Positions 33,053 to 42,926 are shown, counted from the stretch's first letter. The stretch is DNA of 64,000 bases from Chitinophaga pinensis (GCA_943329075.2 CALQCM020000002.1:62001-126000); one strand, 5' to 3'. Program-made: numbers and translations. Notes: generated from the letters alone by a model not told the origin.

Positions 33053-34006
33053 ATGATCCAGTTGTTCAACCTGATGATCGAGGTCATGTTGCCGCTGTCG
33101 CTGCTGGTCGGCGCCGGTGCGGTCTGGCCGCTGCTGTTCCCCGACACCGACGCCGAAGCGATGCGCTCGCAGTTGAACCGGCTGGTGCTCTATCTGTTTT
33201 TTCCGTGCATCCTGTTTGCAGTGGGGGCGAGCACCCGTATTACCGCCGAGCTGCTGGCGGTGCCGCTGCTGGTCGGTCTGGGCACGCTGGGCGCCGGCGT
33301 CGTCCTCTACATTCTGCTCTACGTGTCGCCGCTCGGCCGCGGCCTGACCGACCCGACGCGCGCCGCGCTGATGATCGGCGGCATGTGGGGCAACACCTTC
33401 AATCTCGGTGCGCCGGTGCTGATGTTTTTCTTCGGCCGCGATGCAGTGCGTTATGCGGTGTTCAACGACATGCTGATGACCATGCCGTTCGTCTGGACGC
33501 TGGGGGTGTTGATCGCGACGCGCCTCGGATCGCACGGCAGCGCCGCATCCTATCCTTCGGTGTGGCGCGTGGTGTTCTCGATTCCACTCTTGTGGGCCTT
33601 CGGCATCGGTCTGCTGTTGCAATACACGGGGCTCGCTTATGCGCCGCTGGTCAATGCCGCCCATATGATCGGGCAGGCGACGATCCCGATCGTGCTGTTC
33701 GTGCTCGGCATGACGATCCCGTGGCGCAATCTGACGCCGCGCCCTGAAATTCTGGCGGCCGCCGGCGTCAAGCTGTTGTTCGCGCCGCTGGTGGTGGCGA
33801 TCGCCGCGCGCCTGCTGTTCGAGCCTTTGGGTGAGGCGCATCTGGCGGCGTCTATCGAGGCGACGACGCCGGCGATGATGACGGTGTTGTTGCTGGCCGA
33901 ACGTTTTCGCCTCGACAGTGCCGCGGCGGCGCTGCTGATCGGCTGGAGTACAATTCTGTTCTGGCTGACGCTGCCATTGACGTTGGCGCTGGGACTGATC
34001 CGCTGA
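33053..34006 (+). CDS. AEC-family (auxin efflux carrier-like) transporter
   Basis: A 317-residue membrane protein with about ten helices in two halves. It begins IQLFNLMIEVMLPLSLLVGAG and has the unwound-helix segment GGMWGNTFNLGAPVLMFFFG, in which the N and G residues are conserved in the family. Bacterial AEC proteins move malonate, malate or other organic anions. ATG 33053 is preferred over GTG 33038. No strong Shine-Dalgarno is present at either. Confidence 0.88.
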   Translation: MIQLFNLMIEVMLPLSLLVGAGAVWPLLFPDTDAEAMRSQLNRLVLYLFFPCILFAVGASTRITAELLAVPLLVGLGTLGAGVVLYILLYVSPLGRGLTDPTRAALMIGGMWGNTFNLGAPVLMFFFGRDAVRYAVFNDMLMTMPFVWTLGVLIATRLGSHGSAASYPSVWRVVFSIPLLWAFGIGLLLQYTGLAYAPLVNAAHMIGQATIPIVLFVLGMTIPWRNLTPRPEILAAAGVKLLFAPLVVAIAARLLFEPLGEAHLAASIEATTPAMMTVLLLAERFRLDSAAAALLIGWSTILFWLTLPLTLALGLIR

Positions 34007-34107
34007 TTTTGTCCTGGGCCGTTAGTCGCGCGGCGTTTGCCGTTGGTCGGATGACGTTGTGATGGAGCGGTGATCGCGTTTAAGATTTCACGCTTCGGGA
34101 GATACGC

Positions 34108-34932
34108 ATGAAAAAAATCGGGTGGTTGGTGGTGCTGCTGGCGCTCACGCCATTGGCGTTCGCGCAAACGCAAAAGCCGTCGCCGGCGGCGGACTGGTAT
34201 CGTGCCGGTCATGTCACATTGCGGTTGACCGATGCCGCACATGATTTCAGCGCCGCCTGGCAGTTCGACCGCGCTGACAATGGCGACAACCGGGTGGTCC
34301 GCGAAGAGCGCCGCGGCACTGCCGCCGTCAACGTCACGGTGATGACTGTCTGCGACGATCTGGCGCTGGTGGTGCAAGGCGTGACGCCGGAGCGGCGCCA
34401 CGAATTGCGCGAAATCGATGAACCGGTGTTGCATCTGCAGATGTTGTTGCGCCTGCTGGTGCGCGCGGTGCCCGAGGGGCCGGTCGCATTTGGCAACGAT
34501 AAACTCGTCGAGATCAGCGAGGCGACCAATACCATACGCGTGCGCAAAGGCATGGACACACGGCGCGATTTCAATGCGCCGTGGCAGGCGCGCGGTCGTA
34601 TCCAGCGCGCAGCCGGCGGTGAGATCGCGTTTGATCTTGTGCTGAACCACGCCGGCAACGAGGCAAAGGCTGCGCGCACGGAGTTGAAACTGGCCGGCGT
34701 GTGGCGGCAGCAGAGCCGTGCGCAAAGTTTTGACGATGCCATGGAAATTGCCGACTGGCAGGTGTTCCGCGTCGATCCGGTGCCGGTGTCGACCGGCGGC
34801 AATACACACGTTGAATCGGTTGCCGCATCGCGGCCTTTGCGTTATGCGACGCTCGGCCATTTGCGCCGCCATATCGAGCGCGGCTGGAGTGCCAATCCGA
34901 AGGTGAACGCAGTCATGCAGTGCAAATCATGA
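34108..34932 (+). CDS. Secreted protein of unknown function
   Basis: A 274-residue protein with a clear signal peptide (MKKIGWLVVLLALTPLAFAQ). The mature part is charged, with a probable beta-rich fold (FSAAWQFDRADNGDNRVVREE, IAFDLVLNHAGNEA) and two Cys (ICD near residue 80 and the last CKS). I recognise no family. A GGGAGA Shine-Dalgarno precedes the ATG. Its last codons overlap the next start (ATGA at 34929), so expression is coupled to a beta-hydroxyacid dehydrogenase, an odd partner for a periplasmic protein. Confidence 0.72.
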   Translation: MKKIGWLVVLLALTPLAFAQTQKPSPAADWYRAGHVTLRLTDAAHDFSAAWQFDRADNGDNRVVREERRGTAAVNVTVMTVCDDLALVVQGVTPERRHELREIDEPVLHLQMLLRLLVRAVPEGPVAFGNDKLVEISEATNTIRVRKGMDTRRDFNAPWQARGRIQRAAGGEIAFDLVLNHAGNEAKAARTELKLAGVWRQQSRAQSFDDAMEIADWQVFRVDPVPVSTGGNTHVESVAASRPLRYATLGHLRRHIERGWSANPKVNAVMQCKS

Positions 34933-35816
34933 GCGGCCGGCCGGCGCTCGGCTTCATCGGTATCGGCGCCATGGGCGAGCCGATGGCGCTCAATCTGCTG
35001 AAGGCCGGGTATGCGCTGACGGTCTACGCGCGCCGCGCCGATGCGGCGGCAGCACTGGTCAAGGCAGGGGCGCAGCTGGCGGCAACGCCGGCGGCGCTGG
35101 CGCGCGCCTCGGACATCGTGGTGACGATGGTGACGACGGCGGCCGATTGCGAAGCGGTCACGCTGGGTGCGCAGGGCCTCATCGAGGGCGCCGCGTCTGG
35201 CGCAGTGGTAGTCGATATGGCGACCATCTCGCCGCTGGCGGCCCGGCGCATTGCCGAGGCGCTGGCAGTGCGCGGGATTGAACATGTCGATGCGCCGGTG
35301 TCCGGCGGACCGATGGGCGCGCGCGATGCCACGCTGTCGATCATGGCCGGTGGTGCGACCGCTGTCTTTGACCGCGTCAAACCGTTGTTTGAAGTCATGG
35401 GCAAAACCATACTGCACATGGGTGACCACGGCGCCGGGCAGGTGACCAAGGCCTGCAACCAGCTCAGTCTGACGGTGACATTGCAGGGCGTGGCCGAGGC
35501 GATGAACCTCGCCGCGCATTGCGGCGTCGATCCGGCCAAGGTGCGCGAGGCGATGCTGGGCGGTTTTGCCGCCAGCCGCGTGCTCGAATTGTTCGGCAAG
35601 CGCATGGTCGAGCGCAATTTCGAAAACGGTGTCGATGCGCGCTTCTATCACAAAGATCTCAATATCGTGCTCGGCCTCATGCACGAACTCGGCCTGCCGG
35701 CACCGGCCGCAGCGGTGACGCTGCAGCAGATCAACGCGCTGGTCGGCAGCGGCGGCGCGCGCTCGGATTTTTCGCGCATGATTGAGGTGCTCGAGCGCGC
35801 CGGCAGTGCCAAATAG
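34929..35816 (+). CDS. NAD(P)-dependent beta-hydroxyacid dehydrogenase (HIBADH/GarR family)
   Basis: A 295-residue cytoplasmic enzyme. The cofactor site is FIGIGAMGEPMALNLLKAG at the N-terminus. DAPVSGGPMGARDATLSIMAGG is the substrate-binding signature, and GAGQVTKACNQ supplies the catalytic Lys (K in the VTKACN segment). KDLNIVLGLMHELGLPAPA is the C-terminal family motif. It is a 3-hydroxyisobutyrate dehydrogenase or tartronate-semialdehyde reductase. With mmsA elsewhere in the window the former is possible. It begins by ATGA overlap with the secreted protein gene. Confidence 0.92.
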   Translation: MSGRPALGFIGIGAMGEPMALNLLKAGYALTVYARRADAAAALVKAGAQLAATPAALARASDIVVTMVTTAADCEAVTLGAQGLIEGAASGAVVVDMATISPLAARRIAEALAVRGIEHVDAPVSGGPMGARDATLSIMAGGATAVFDRVKPLFEVMGKTILHMGDHGAGQVTKACNQLSLTVTLQGVAEAMNLAAHCGVDPAKVREAMLGGFAASRVLELFGKRMVERNFENGVDARFYHKDLNIVLGLMHELGLPAPAAAVTLQQINALVGSGGARSDFSRMIEVLERAGSAK

Positions 35817-35900
35817 GCGCCGCTGCCGCGGGGCGCGCCCTGCGGTAGACTAGGCGCATGCCGGCGGGCAATTCGGCCCGGCCGCGCAGTGGAGAAAATA

Positions 35901-36881
35901 ATGAGTCTGACTGTTTTTGAGCCGGCGACGCCGCGTCTGCACCGTACTGAACTTGCCGTTCCGGCGTCCAATCCGAAGATGATCGAAAAGGCGAGCCGCA
36001 GCGCCGCCGACATCGTATTTTTCGATATCGAGGATTCGGTCGCCCCCGACGACAAGCCGCGCGCACGCAAGAACATCATCGCCGCGCTGCACGACATCGA
36101 CTGGGGCACGCGCACCGTCAGCGTGCGTATCAACGGGCTTGACACCTGTTATACCTATCGTGATGTGGTCGACGTGGTGGAGGCCTGTCCGCGCCTCGAC
36201 ATGTTGTTTCTGCCCAAGGTCGGCGTGGCCGCTGACGTGTATGCACTGGATGTGCTCGTCACGCAGATCGAAAACGCGCACGGTCGCAGCAAGCGCATCG
36301 GTTTCGAGGTCATGATCGAAACCGCGCTCGGTTTGTGCAACGTCGAAGCCATCGCGCAGTCGAGCAAACGTCTTGAGGCGATGTGTTTTGGTTCGGGCGA
36401 CTTCGCCGCGTCCACCGGCGCGCGCACCACCACCATCGGCGGACTCAATCCGGATTACGCGGTATTGTCCGAACCCGACAAGGACGGCCGGCGCAGCAGC
36501 TATCCGCTCGACCCGTGGCATGCCGCGCAGTCGCGCATCGTCACCGCCTGCCGCGCTTACGGCCTGCGACCGCTCGACGGGCCGTACAGCGATTTCAATG
36601 ATGTGGAAGGATTGTTGGCGTCGAGCAAACGCTCGGCCGCGCTTGGTTTTGAAGGCCGCATGGTCATACACCCGTCGCAAATCGAGCCGGTCAACAACGT
36701 CTTCAGTCCGGCTGCCGAAGAAGTGGCGCGCGCGCGGCGCATCGTCGAGGCGATGGCGCAGGCGGCGCGCGACGGGCGCGGCGCAGCGCAACTCGACGGC
36801 CGCATGATCGACATCGCCAACATCCGCATGGCGCAGAGCATACTCGGCAAGGCGGATGCTATCGCTGCCGCGGCGCGCTAA
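35901..36881 (+). CDS. HpcH/HpaI aldolase / citrate-lyase-beta-like (malyl-CoA lyase type) protein
   Basis: A 326-residue TIM-barrel lyase. RTELAVPASNPKMIEKA at the start, ADIVFFDIEDSVAPDDKPRAR (metal-binding E/D region), VRINGLDT, FLPKVG, MIETALGL (Glu ligand) and GSGDFAA are all CitE/Mcl family marks. Relatives cleave malyl-CoA, citramalyl-CoA or methylmalyl-CoA into glyoxylate or pyruvate plus an acyl-CoA. ATG 35901 has GGAG six bases upstream and is better than the GTG four codons before. It stands after the hydroxyacid dehydrogenase, a plausible join in C4/C5 acid catabolism. Confidence 0.9.
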   Translation: MSLTVFEPATPRLHRTELAVPASNPKMIEKASRSAADIVFFDIEDSVAPDDKPRARKNIIAALHDIDWGTRTVSVRINGLDTCYTYRDVVDVVEACPRLDMLFLPKVGVAADVYALDVLVTQIENAHGRSKRIGFEVMIETALGLCNVEAIAQSSKRLEAMCFGSGDFAASTGARTTTIGGLNPDYAVLSEPDKDGRRSSYPLDPWHAAQSRIVTACRAYGLRPLDGPYSDFNDVEGLLASSKRSAALGFEGRMVIHPSQIEPVNNVFSPAAEEVARARRIVEAMAQAARDGRGAAQLDGRMIDIANIRMAQSILGKADAIAAAAR

Positions 36882-36920
36882 GCGGCCCTCAGATAGCGGG
36901 ACAGGCCGCCGCATCGCGCT

Positions 36921-39836
36921 ATGAATACAGACGCTGCACAGCCGCCATCGGCAGACGAGGCGCGCTCGCTGCTGTCGAGGCTGGCCCAGGCGCGTTCGTC
37001 GGTGTTCGGCGAGCGCGTGCGCCTGCTCTACCGGCTGTCGCGCCCGGTTTACATCGGCACCCTGATTAACGCGGTATTGATGACGCTGGCGCTGTGGACG
37101 GTGTCGCCGCATCTGCCGTTGATGTTGTGGCTGGCGCTGGCGGCGGTTGTGACCGGTGGCCGCGTCCTGTTGTACCGCCGTTTTACCGCGCAACCCCCCG
37201 CCGCGCAGGCGCTGCCTTCATGGCGGCTGCGTTTTGTCGCCGGTGCCGCCATCATGGGCTGCACCTGGGGCCTGCTCGGGTCGCTGTTGTTTCCGCGCGA
37301 CGCATTTCTGCAGCAGGTTCTGTTGATGTTTTTGATCGGCGGGATGGTCGCCACGGCGTTGGTCGTATTGACGCCGGTGCGTCTGGCTTTTTACTGTTAT
37401 GCCAGCGCCGCCCTGTTGCCGCTGATCATCACGACGTTCGCGCAGACGGGAGACATTTATTTTTACATCGGTTGCGCGCAACTGACGTTTACCGGCGTTA
37501 CGTTTGCGCTGGCGCCGATCATGCATCGCAACCATGTCAGCCTGCTGCAGGTGCGTTTCGAAAACCAGGCGCTCGTCGAGCGCCTGTCTGCCGCCAACAA
37601 GGCCTTGAGCGACCGCGTCGAGGCGCAGCGCACCGCCGAGAAGGAACTGCAGCGTTCTTCGGCGCGTCTGGATGCGCTGGTCGACGCCTCGCCGCTGGCG
37701 ATTATCGTGCAGGACGGCGCCGGCATCGTCAGCCGCTGGAATCGCGCTGCAGAACGTATTTTCGGCTGGAGCGAACGCGAAGTGCTCGGCCGCATGTCGC
37801 CTTCGGTGCCGCCGGAAAAACTCGCGGAAAAGGCGCAGTTCCTGGCGCGTATCAGCAGCGGCGAGGAGTTTCTCGGCGTCGAGGCGATGCGCCTGCGTCG
37901 CGACGGCACGATGATTTCAGTCAGCATTTCAGCCGCCCCTTTGCGCAACGTCGATGGTGTCGCTGAAGGCAGCGTGATGATCATCGCCGATGTCAGTGAA
38001 CGCAAGCGCGCCGAACAGTTGCAGTTGCTCGAGCACATGATCACGCGCGTGTTGTCGGAGTCGCAAAGCGTCGACGAGGCCCTGCGCGACGTGCTGCGCA
38101 CCTTCTGCCAGGTCGCTGACTGGGCCTACGGCGCGCGCTGGGTGCTGGATGGTGAAGTCCAGAAACTTGATTGCGTCGAGACATGGCATGTCGATAATCC
38201 GGCGATCGCCGCGTTCGCGGAGTCGAACCGCAGGTCGCAGCGCGATTTCAAACTGCGCGGCGGCGGTCTTCTGCGCCGCGTGTGGTCGACCGCCGAACTG
38301 GTCTGGCTCGATGACGCCGCTGCCGACCCGACGCTCAGCCGGAGTGCGGAGTTATCCAAATCCGGCCTGCATGCGGCGCTGGCTTTTCCAATACTGATAC
38401 TCGGCAAGTTTTATGGCGTGATCGAATTTTTTGCCACGGAAACGCGGCACCGGGACGACGCGTTGATCCGCATCGCGCGCTCGATCGGCAGCCAGATCGG
38501 CCAGTTCATTGCGCGCAAGGAGGCCGAGCAGAACCTGACCTTCTTCGCCAACCACGACACCTTGACCGGACTGCCCAACCGCGCCATGTTCGGCCAGCGC
38601 CTGACGCAGGCGCTGGCGCGCGCGCAACGTAATGGGCGCATGATTGCGGTGCTGTTCATCGATCTGGATCGTTTCAAGGTGATCAACGACACACTCGGCC
38701 ACGACGCCGGCGACCGCCTGTTGCAGCAGGCGGCTTCGCGCCTGCGCAGCTGTCTGCGCGAAGGCGACACCATTGCGCGGCAGGGTGGCGACGAGTTTGT
38801 GGTGCTGGTCGAAGACATGCTCGATACCGGGCAGGCGGTCGGAGTGGCGCAAAAGATCCTCGAGAATGTGGCACACCCTTTTGTGCTTGCCGGGCAGGAA
38901 TTTCACGTTACCGCCAGCGTCGGCGTGAGCGTCTTTCCGGAGGACGCCACTGACGTGCAGGCGCTGCTGAAAAACGCGGATATCGCGATGTACCGCGCCA
39001 AAGACGCCGGCAAAAACAACTTCCAGTTTTATTCGGCGCAGGCCAACCGTCATTCACTCGAACGCCTGGCGCTGGAGACCGATCTGCGGCGCGCGCTGGA
39101 ACGCGGCGAATTGCATCTGCATTACCAGCCCAGGCTCAATATGCGCAGCGGCCGCATTACCGGCGTCGAGGCGCTGATCCGCTGGCAGCATCCGTCGCGC
39201 GGCGCGGTAGCGCCCGCGCAATTGATCGCATTGGCAGAGGAAACCGGACTGATTATTGCGATTGGCGACTGGGTGATCCGCACCGCCTGTCGCGATGCGC
39301 GACAGTGGGCGGCGCAGGGATTGCAGACGGTGCCGGTGGCGGTCAATCTTTCGGCAAAACAGTTCGGGCGCGAAGGGCTGGTGGACTGGGTCGGCGGCGT
39401 GTTGCGCGAAAGCGGCCTCGAGGCCTCGCAACTCGAGCTTGAAATCACCGAGAGCGCGGTCATGGACAATGCCGAGCGCGCCGCCGCCATCCTCGACCGC
39501 CTGCATGCGATGGGCGTGCGCGTGGCGCTGGATGATTTCGGTACCGGTTATTCGTCGCTCGGTTACCTTAAACGCTTCCCGGTCGACAGCGTGAAGATCG
39601 ACCGCTCGTTTATTTCAGATATTCCGCACGATCAGGATGACATTGCGATCACGCGCGCCGTCATTGCGATGGCGCACAGCCTGCAGTTGACGGTGGTGGC
39701 CGAGGGTGTGGAAACCGAGGCGCAGGAGCGCTTTTTGCGCGAACACGATTGCGACGAAATGCAGGGCTTCCGTTTTGGCCAGCCCTGCGACGCGGCGGCA
39801 TTCGCGAAGCTGCTCGCAGCGCCGCCGCTCAGGTAG
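36921..39836 (+). CDS. Membrane GGDEF/EAL protein with PAS and GAF sensor domains
   Basis: A 971-residue c-di-GMP signalling protein. Several helices at residues about 40-190 anchor it in the membrane. A PAS domain (about 245-365, with IIVQDGAGIVSRWNRAAERIFGW in its core as short pieces) and a GAF domain (about 375-535) follow. The GGDEF domain has an intact RQGGDEF at about residue 621 and an RxxD inhibitory site (REGD) five residues before it. The EAL domain has VEALIRWQHP near residue 748 and DDFGTGYSSLGYLKRFP. Both catalytic motifs look intact, so cyclase and phosphodiesterase activity are both possible. Its 3' end overlaps the convergent ABC gene by 8 bp. Confidence 0.95.
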   Translation: MNTDAAQPPSADEARSLLSRLAQARSSVFGERVRLLYRLSRPVYIGTLINAVLMTLALWTVSPHLPLMLWLALAAVVTGGRVLLYRRFTAQPPAAQALPSWRLRFVAGAAIMGCTWGLLGSLLFPRDAFLQQVLLMFLIGGMVATALVVLTPVRLAFYCYASAALLPLIITTFAQTGDIYFYIGCAQLTFTGVTFALAPIMHRNHVSLLQVRFENQALVERLSAANKALSDRVEAQRTAEKELQRSSARLDALVDASPLAIIVQDGAGIVSRWNRAAERIFGWSEREVLGRMSPSVPPEKLAEKAQFLARISSGEEFLGVEAMRLRRDGTMISVSISAAPLRNVDGVAEGSVMIIADVSERKRAEQLQLLEHMITRVLSESQSVDEALRDVLRTFCQVADWAYGARWVLDGEVQKLDCVETWHVDNPAIAAFAESNRRSQRDFKLRGGGLLRRVWSTAELVWLDDAAADPTLSRSAELSKSGLHAALAFPILILGKFYGVIEFFATETRHRDDALIRIARSIGSQIGQFIARKEAEQNLTFFANHDTLTGLPNRAMFGQRLTQALARAQRNGRMIAVLFIDLDRFKVINDTLGHDAGDRLLQQAASRLRSCLREGDTIARQGGDEFVVLVEDMLDTGQAVGVAQKILENVAHPFVLAGQEFHVTASVGVSVFPEDATDVQALLKNADIAMYRAKDAGKNNFQFYSAQANRHSLERLALETDLRRALERGELHLHYQPRLNMRSGRITGVEALIRWQHPSRGAVAPAQLIALAEETGLIIAIGDWVIRTACRDARQWAAQGLQTVPVAVNLSAKQFGREGLVDWVGGVLRESGLEASQLELEITESAVMDNAERAAAILDRLHAMGVRVALDDFGTGYSSLGYLKRFPVDSVKIDRSFISDIPHDQDDIAITRAVIAMAHSLQLTVVAEGVETEAQERFLREHDCDEMQGFRFGQPCDAAAFAKLLAAPPLR

Positions 39837-41553
39837 TCCGGAAAAGACGGCCGACGGTGCCACCGTCGCGGCGTATTTCGATATGCCCCGTGTGTAACTG
39901 CCGCAGGCTCGAACGGTGGCCGATGCTGATGACGGCCGACCCGGGCAGGCGCGCGTGCAGCAGGCCATAAAGCGCCGCCTCGGTTTCTTCATCCAGTGCC
40001 GAGGTTGTTTCGTCCATGAAAATCCAGTCGGGACGTTGCAAGAGGGCGCGCGCGAAGGCGATGCGTTGTTGTTCGCCGCCCGACAGTAATTGCGCCCAGT
40101 GTTGGGTTTCATCGAGGCGTGCCGTGAACGCCGGCAGACGGCAATCATGGAGTGCGGCGATCAACGCCTGGTTATCGAAGGCATCCGGCGCCGATGGATA
40201 ACACAGCTGCTCGCGCAGCGTGCCGATGGTGAGATAGGGTTTCTGCGGCAGGAACAGCACGCGCGGATTTTCCGGATGCGTGATGGCGCCGCGGCCGAAC
40301 GGCCAGATGCCGGCGAGCGCGCGGAACAGCGTGCTTTTGCCGCTGCCCGACGCGCCGCTGACGAGCACGCGTTGGCCCGGCGCGAGCGCGAGACCGCCGG
40401 CATCAAGCAGGCGTTGACCGGTCGGCAGGTCGATCTGCAGATCATCCGCCGCATAACCGTCCTGCGCCGCGCCGCGGGCGACGATGCCGCCGGACTGCGC
40501 AGCGGCTTCGCGTATGGCCGTGCGGAACGTGGTCAGGCGGTCGACGGTTGCCTTCCATGAGGCGATCTGCGTGTAGGCGTCGATAAACCAGCTCAGCGAA
40601 GACTGCACCTTGCCGAAGGCAGTCGAGGTCTGCATGAGGTCGCCCAGTTGGATGGCGCCGGAGAAAAAGCGCGGCGCGGCCACCACGAAGGGAAATACTA
40701 CAGCGGCCTGGCCGTAGCCCGAGCGAAACCAGGTCAGCTTCTTGGTCTGGCGCATGATCTGCCACCAATTGGTGACGACCCCGGAAAAACGCCCGTGCAA
40801 CTGGCGCAGTTCGTCGTGTTCGCCGCGATAGAGCGCAATGGCCTCGCCGTTTTCGCGGAAACGCACCAGCGAAAAGCGGAAGTCCGCCTCGACCTTTTGC
40901 CGGTCGAAATTCAGCGCGATCAGCGGTTTGCCGATCCAGTGGGCGATCAGTGTGCCGGCGATCGAATAGATCAAGGCGATCCACACCATGTAACCGGGGA
41001 TTTCGATATTGCTGCCGAACAGTGTCACGGTGAGCGGACCCGACAGCGTCCACAGGATGGTGAGGAACGACAGCAGCGTGATGACCGCCGACATCAGGCC
41101 GAGCGACAGCGCGAGCGTTTTTTCGCAGAACTGTGCGAGGTCCTCGGCGATCCGCTGGTCGGGGTTGTCAGTGCCGCGGTCGGCAAGCTGCATGCGATAG
41201 TAGGCGCGTTGACCGATCCATTCCTCGAGATAGTGGGCGGTGAGCCACTGGCGCCAGCGTATCTGCAGCATCTGGTTGAGATACAACTCATAGACCGCGA
41301 CTACGATGAAGGCCGTGGCGAGCCAGCAAAAGCGTATCAGTTCGGAGAAAAAGCCAGGCTGGTTGCTGCTTTGCAGCGTGTTGTAGAAATCGTTCTGCCA
41401 GTAGCTGAGCACCACCTCCAGATAGACCAGACCGAGGTTCAGCGCGATGACTGCGGCAAGCAGGCCGCGCGCCGCCCACTTTTCGTCTGAAAACCAGAAC
41501 GGGCGTGTAAGGGACCACAGGTCCCCGAAAAAAGTCTTGTGTCGGTTCAACAT
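39829..41553 (-). CDS. ABC transporter, SbmA/BacA-type membrane domain fused to ATPase
   Basis: A 574-residue half-transporter. Six helices over residues about 20-330 show the SbmA/BacA/YddA pattern (WRQWLTAHYLEEWIGQRAYYRM, DNPDQRIAEDL, then ALNFDRQKVEADFRF, as short hallmark segments). The nucleotide-binding domain has Walker A GASGSGKST, signature LSGGEQQR, Walker B IFMDETTSAL with the catalytic Glu, and the H-loop in SIGHRSS. Members take up or export peptides, vitamin B12 or long-chain fatty acyl compounds. It is monocistronic and convergent with the GGDEF/EAL gene. Confidence 0.92.
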   Translation of the reverse strand: MLNRHKTFFGDLWSLTRPFWFSDEKWAARGLLAAVIALNLGLVYLEVVLSYWQNDFYNTLQSSNQPGFFSELIRFCWLATAFIVVAVYELYLNQMLQIRWRQWLTAHYLEEWIGQRAYYRMQLADRGTDNPDQRIAEDLAQFCEKTLALSLGLMSAVITLLSFLTILWTLSGPLTVTLFGSNIEIPGYMVWIALIYSIAGTLIAHWIGKPLIALNFDRQKVEADFRFSLVRFRENGEAIALYRGEHDELRQLHGRFSGVVTNWWQIMRQTKKLTWFRSGYGQAAVVFPFVVAAPRFFSGAIQLGDLMQTSTAFGKVQSSLSWFIDAYTQIASWKATVDRLTTFRTAIREAAAQSGGIVARGAAQDGYAADDLQIDLPTGQRLLDAGGLALAPGQRVLVSGASGSGKSTLFRALAGIWPFGRGAITHPENPRVLFLPQKPYLTIGTLREQLCYPSAPDAFDNQALIAALHDCRLPAFTARLDETQHWAQLLSGGEQQRIAFARALLQRPDWIFMDETTSALDEETEAALYGLLHARLPGSAVISIGHRSSLRQLHTGHIEIRRDGGTVGRLFRTT

Positions 41554-41699
41554 GAATATCTCCGGATCGCGGGCGGTCAGCGGCGCCGCGCGCCGGCATC
41601 ATAGCCCGATTAATACGGCAGTTGCGCGTGCGCACGATTGGATTACACTGGGCCAAAACCGGGTTGTTGGCTGCGTTTCTTAACGTCACGGAGGAAGCC

Positions 41700-42128
41700 A
41701 TGAAAACTGTCAGGCAGTTATTGCAGGGCAAGACGTCCGGTGTACACACGATAGGCCCCGATGTTCCGGTGATCGACGCGCTCAGTCTGATGGCGGAGCG
41801 CGAGATCGGCGCACTGCCGGTGATGGCCGGCGGTAAACTCGCCGGCATCCTCTCGGAACGCGATTACGCGCGCAAGGTCATTCTGCAGGGCAAGTCGTCG
41901 CGCGACACGACGGTGCGCGAAATCATGACTGCGCGCGTGGTGTGCGTCGGGCCGGAGCGCACGGTCGAGGAGTGCATGGCCTTGATGACCGACAAGCGCA
42001 TACGCCATCTGCCGGTGATCGAACACGGCGAGCTGATCGGGCTTTTGTCGATCGGTGATCTGGTGAAGGAAATGATTTCCGAGCAACAATTCATGATTGC
42101 GCAGCTCGAGTCGTACATCCACAGTTGA
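41700..42128 (+). CDS. CBS-domain pair protein
   Basis: A 142-residue cytoplasmic protein made of two CBS domains (residues about 10-65 and 75-135). Marks are ALSLMAEREIGALPVMAGGKLAG (in pieces), GILSERDYARKVI, IMTARVVCVGPE, and RHLPVIEHGELIGLLSIGDLVK. Such proteins bind adenosine nucleotides and act as energy sensors. ATG 41700 follows GGAGG closely. The longer upstream frame begins in unrelated sequence. It lies next to the MoaB-like gene. Confidence 0.92.
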   Translation: MKTVRQLLQGKTSGVHTIGPDVPVIDALSLMAEREIGALPVMAGGKLAGILSERDYARKVILQGKSSRDTTVREIMTARVVCVGPERTVEECMALMTDKRIRHLPVIEHGELIGLLSIGDLVKEMISEQQFMIAQLESYIHS

Positions 42129-42170
42129 CGCGGGTCATTCAGAACAACAGGGCAGGGAGTGGAATAGAAA

Positions 42171-42926
42171 ATGCAATTCGGCGCCATCATCATCGGTGAT
42201 GAAATCATGTCGGGCAAACGCCAGGACAAGCACATGGCCACCGTCATCGCGACGCTGCGTGAACGCGGCCTCGAGCTTGCCTGGTGTCAGTATCTGGCCG
42301 ACGAACCGGATTTGATCACCGCCACGCTCAAGCGCACGCTGGCCGGTGCTGATGTGGTGTTCAGTTTTGGCGGTATCGGCGCCACGCCCGACGATCACAC
42401 GCGGCAGTGCGCGGCGGATGCGCTTGGTGTGACGCTGGCGCTGCATCCGGATGCGGACACTGAAATCCGCGCGCGTTTCGGCGCCGAGATCACGCCGCAG
42501 CGCCTGAAGATGGGCGAGTTTCCCCTCGGCAGCCGCATTATTCCCAATCCCTACAACCGCATCCCCGGTTTCAGTGTCAATCACCACCATTGTCTGCCGG
42601 GCTTTCCGCAGATGGCCTGGCCGATGATGGCGTGGGTGCTCGACCATCAATACCGCGAACTGTTCGCCGCCGGCAGCGTTGCCGAAGACGCGATCATCGT
42701 GCGCGGCGCCGGCGAAAGCATGCTGATTGATCTGATGAACAGCTGCCTTGAACGCCACCCCGGACTGAAGGTATTCAGTCTGCCGCACATGAGCGACCAA
42801 GACCGTTATATCGAACTCGGGGTGCGCGGCGACGCGGCCCGCATCGCGGCGGCGATGCGGGAACTCCAGGACGGCGTCACCGCGCTGGGCTTTCGCTGGG
42901 CGGCGACGGTGGAGGCGGGGCGCTAA
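42171..42926 (+). CDS. MoaB/CinA-N-like molybdopterin-binding family protein
   Basis: A 251-residue protein with the MoCF_biosynth fold: AIIIGDEIMSGKRQDKH at the start and SFGGIGATPDDHTRQCAADAL (GGxGxTxxD-type loop). It continues with HHHCLPGFPQMAWPMM. Relatives are annotated 'competence/damage-inducible protein A' (CinA N-terminal half), but the CinA C-terminal deamidase is missing, and the role of stand-alone forms is unknown. A terminator follows at 42952. Confidence 0.88.
   Translation: MQFGAIIIGDEIMSGKRQDKHMATVIATLRERGLELAWCQYLADEPDLITATLKRTLAGADVVFSFGGIGATPDDHTRQCAADALGVTLALHPDADTEIRARFGAEITPQRLKMGEFPLGSRIIPNPYNRIPGFSVNHHHCLPGFPQMAWPMMAWVLDHQYRELFAAGSVAEDAIIVRGAGESMLIDLMNSCLERHPGLKVFSLPHMSDQDRYIELGVRGDAARIAAAMRELQDGVTALGFRWAATVEAGR

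Noticed and set aside
35850..37193. 447-residue minus-strand frame across the CitE-like gene
   Set aside because: Low-complexity shadow of the codon pattern in the real gene. It extends past both ends with no family features.
41622..41699. Longer N-terminus for the CBS protein
   Set aside because: The extra 26 residues have no conservation pattern, and the ATG at 41700 has its own good Shine-Dalgarno.
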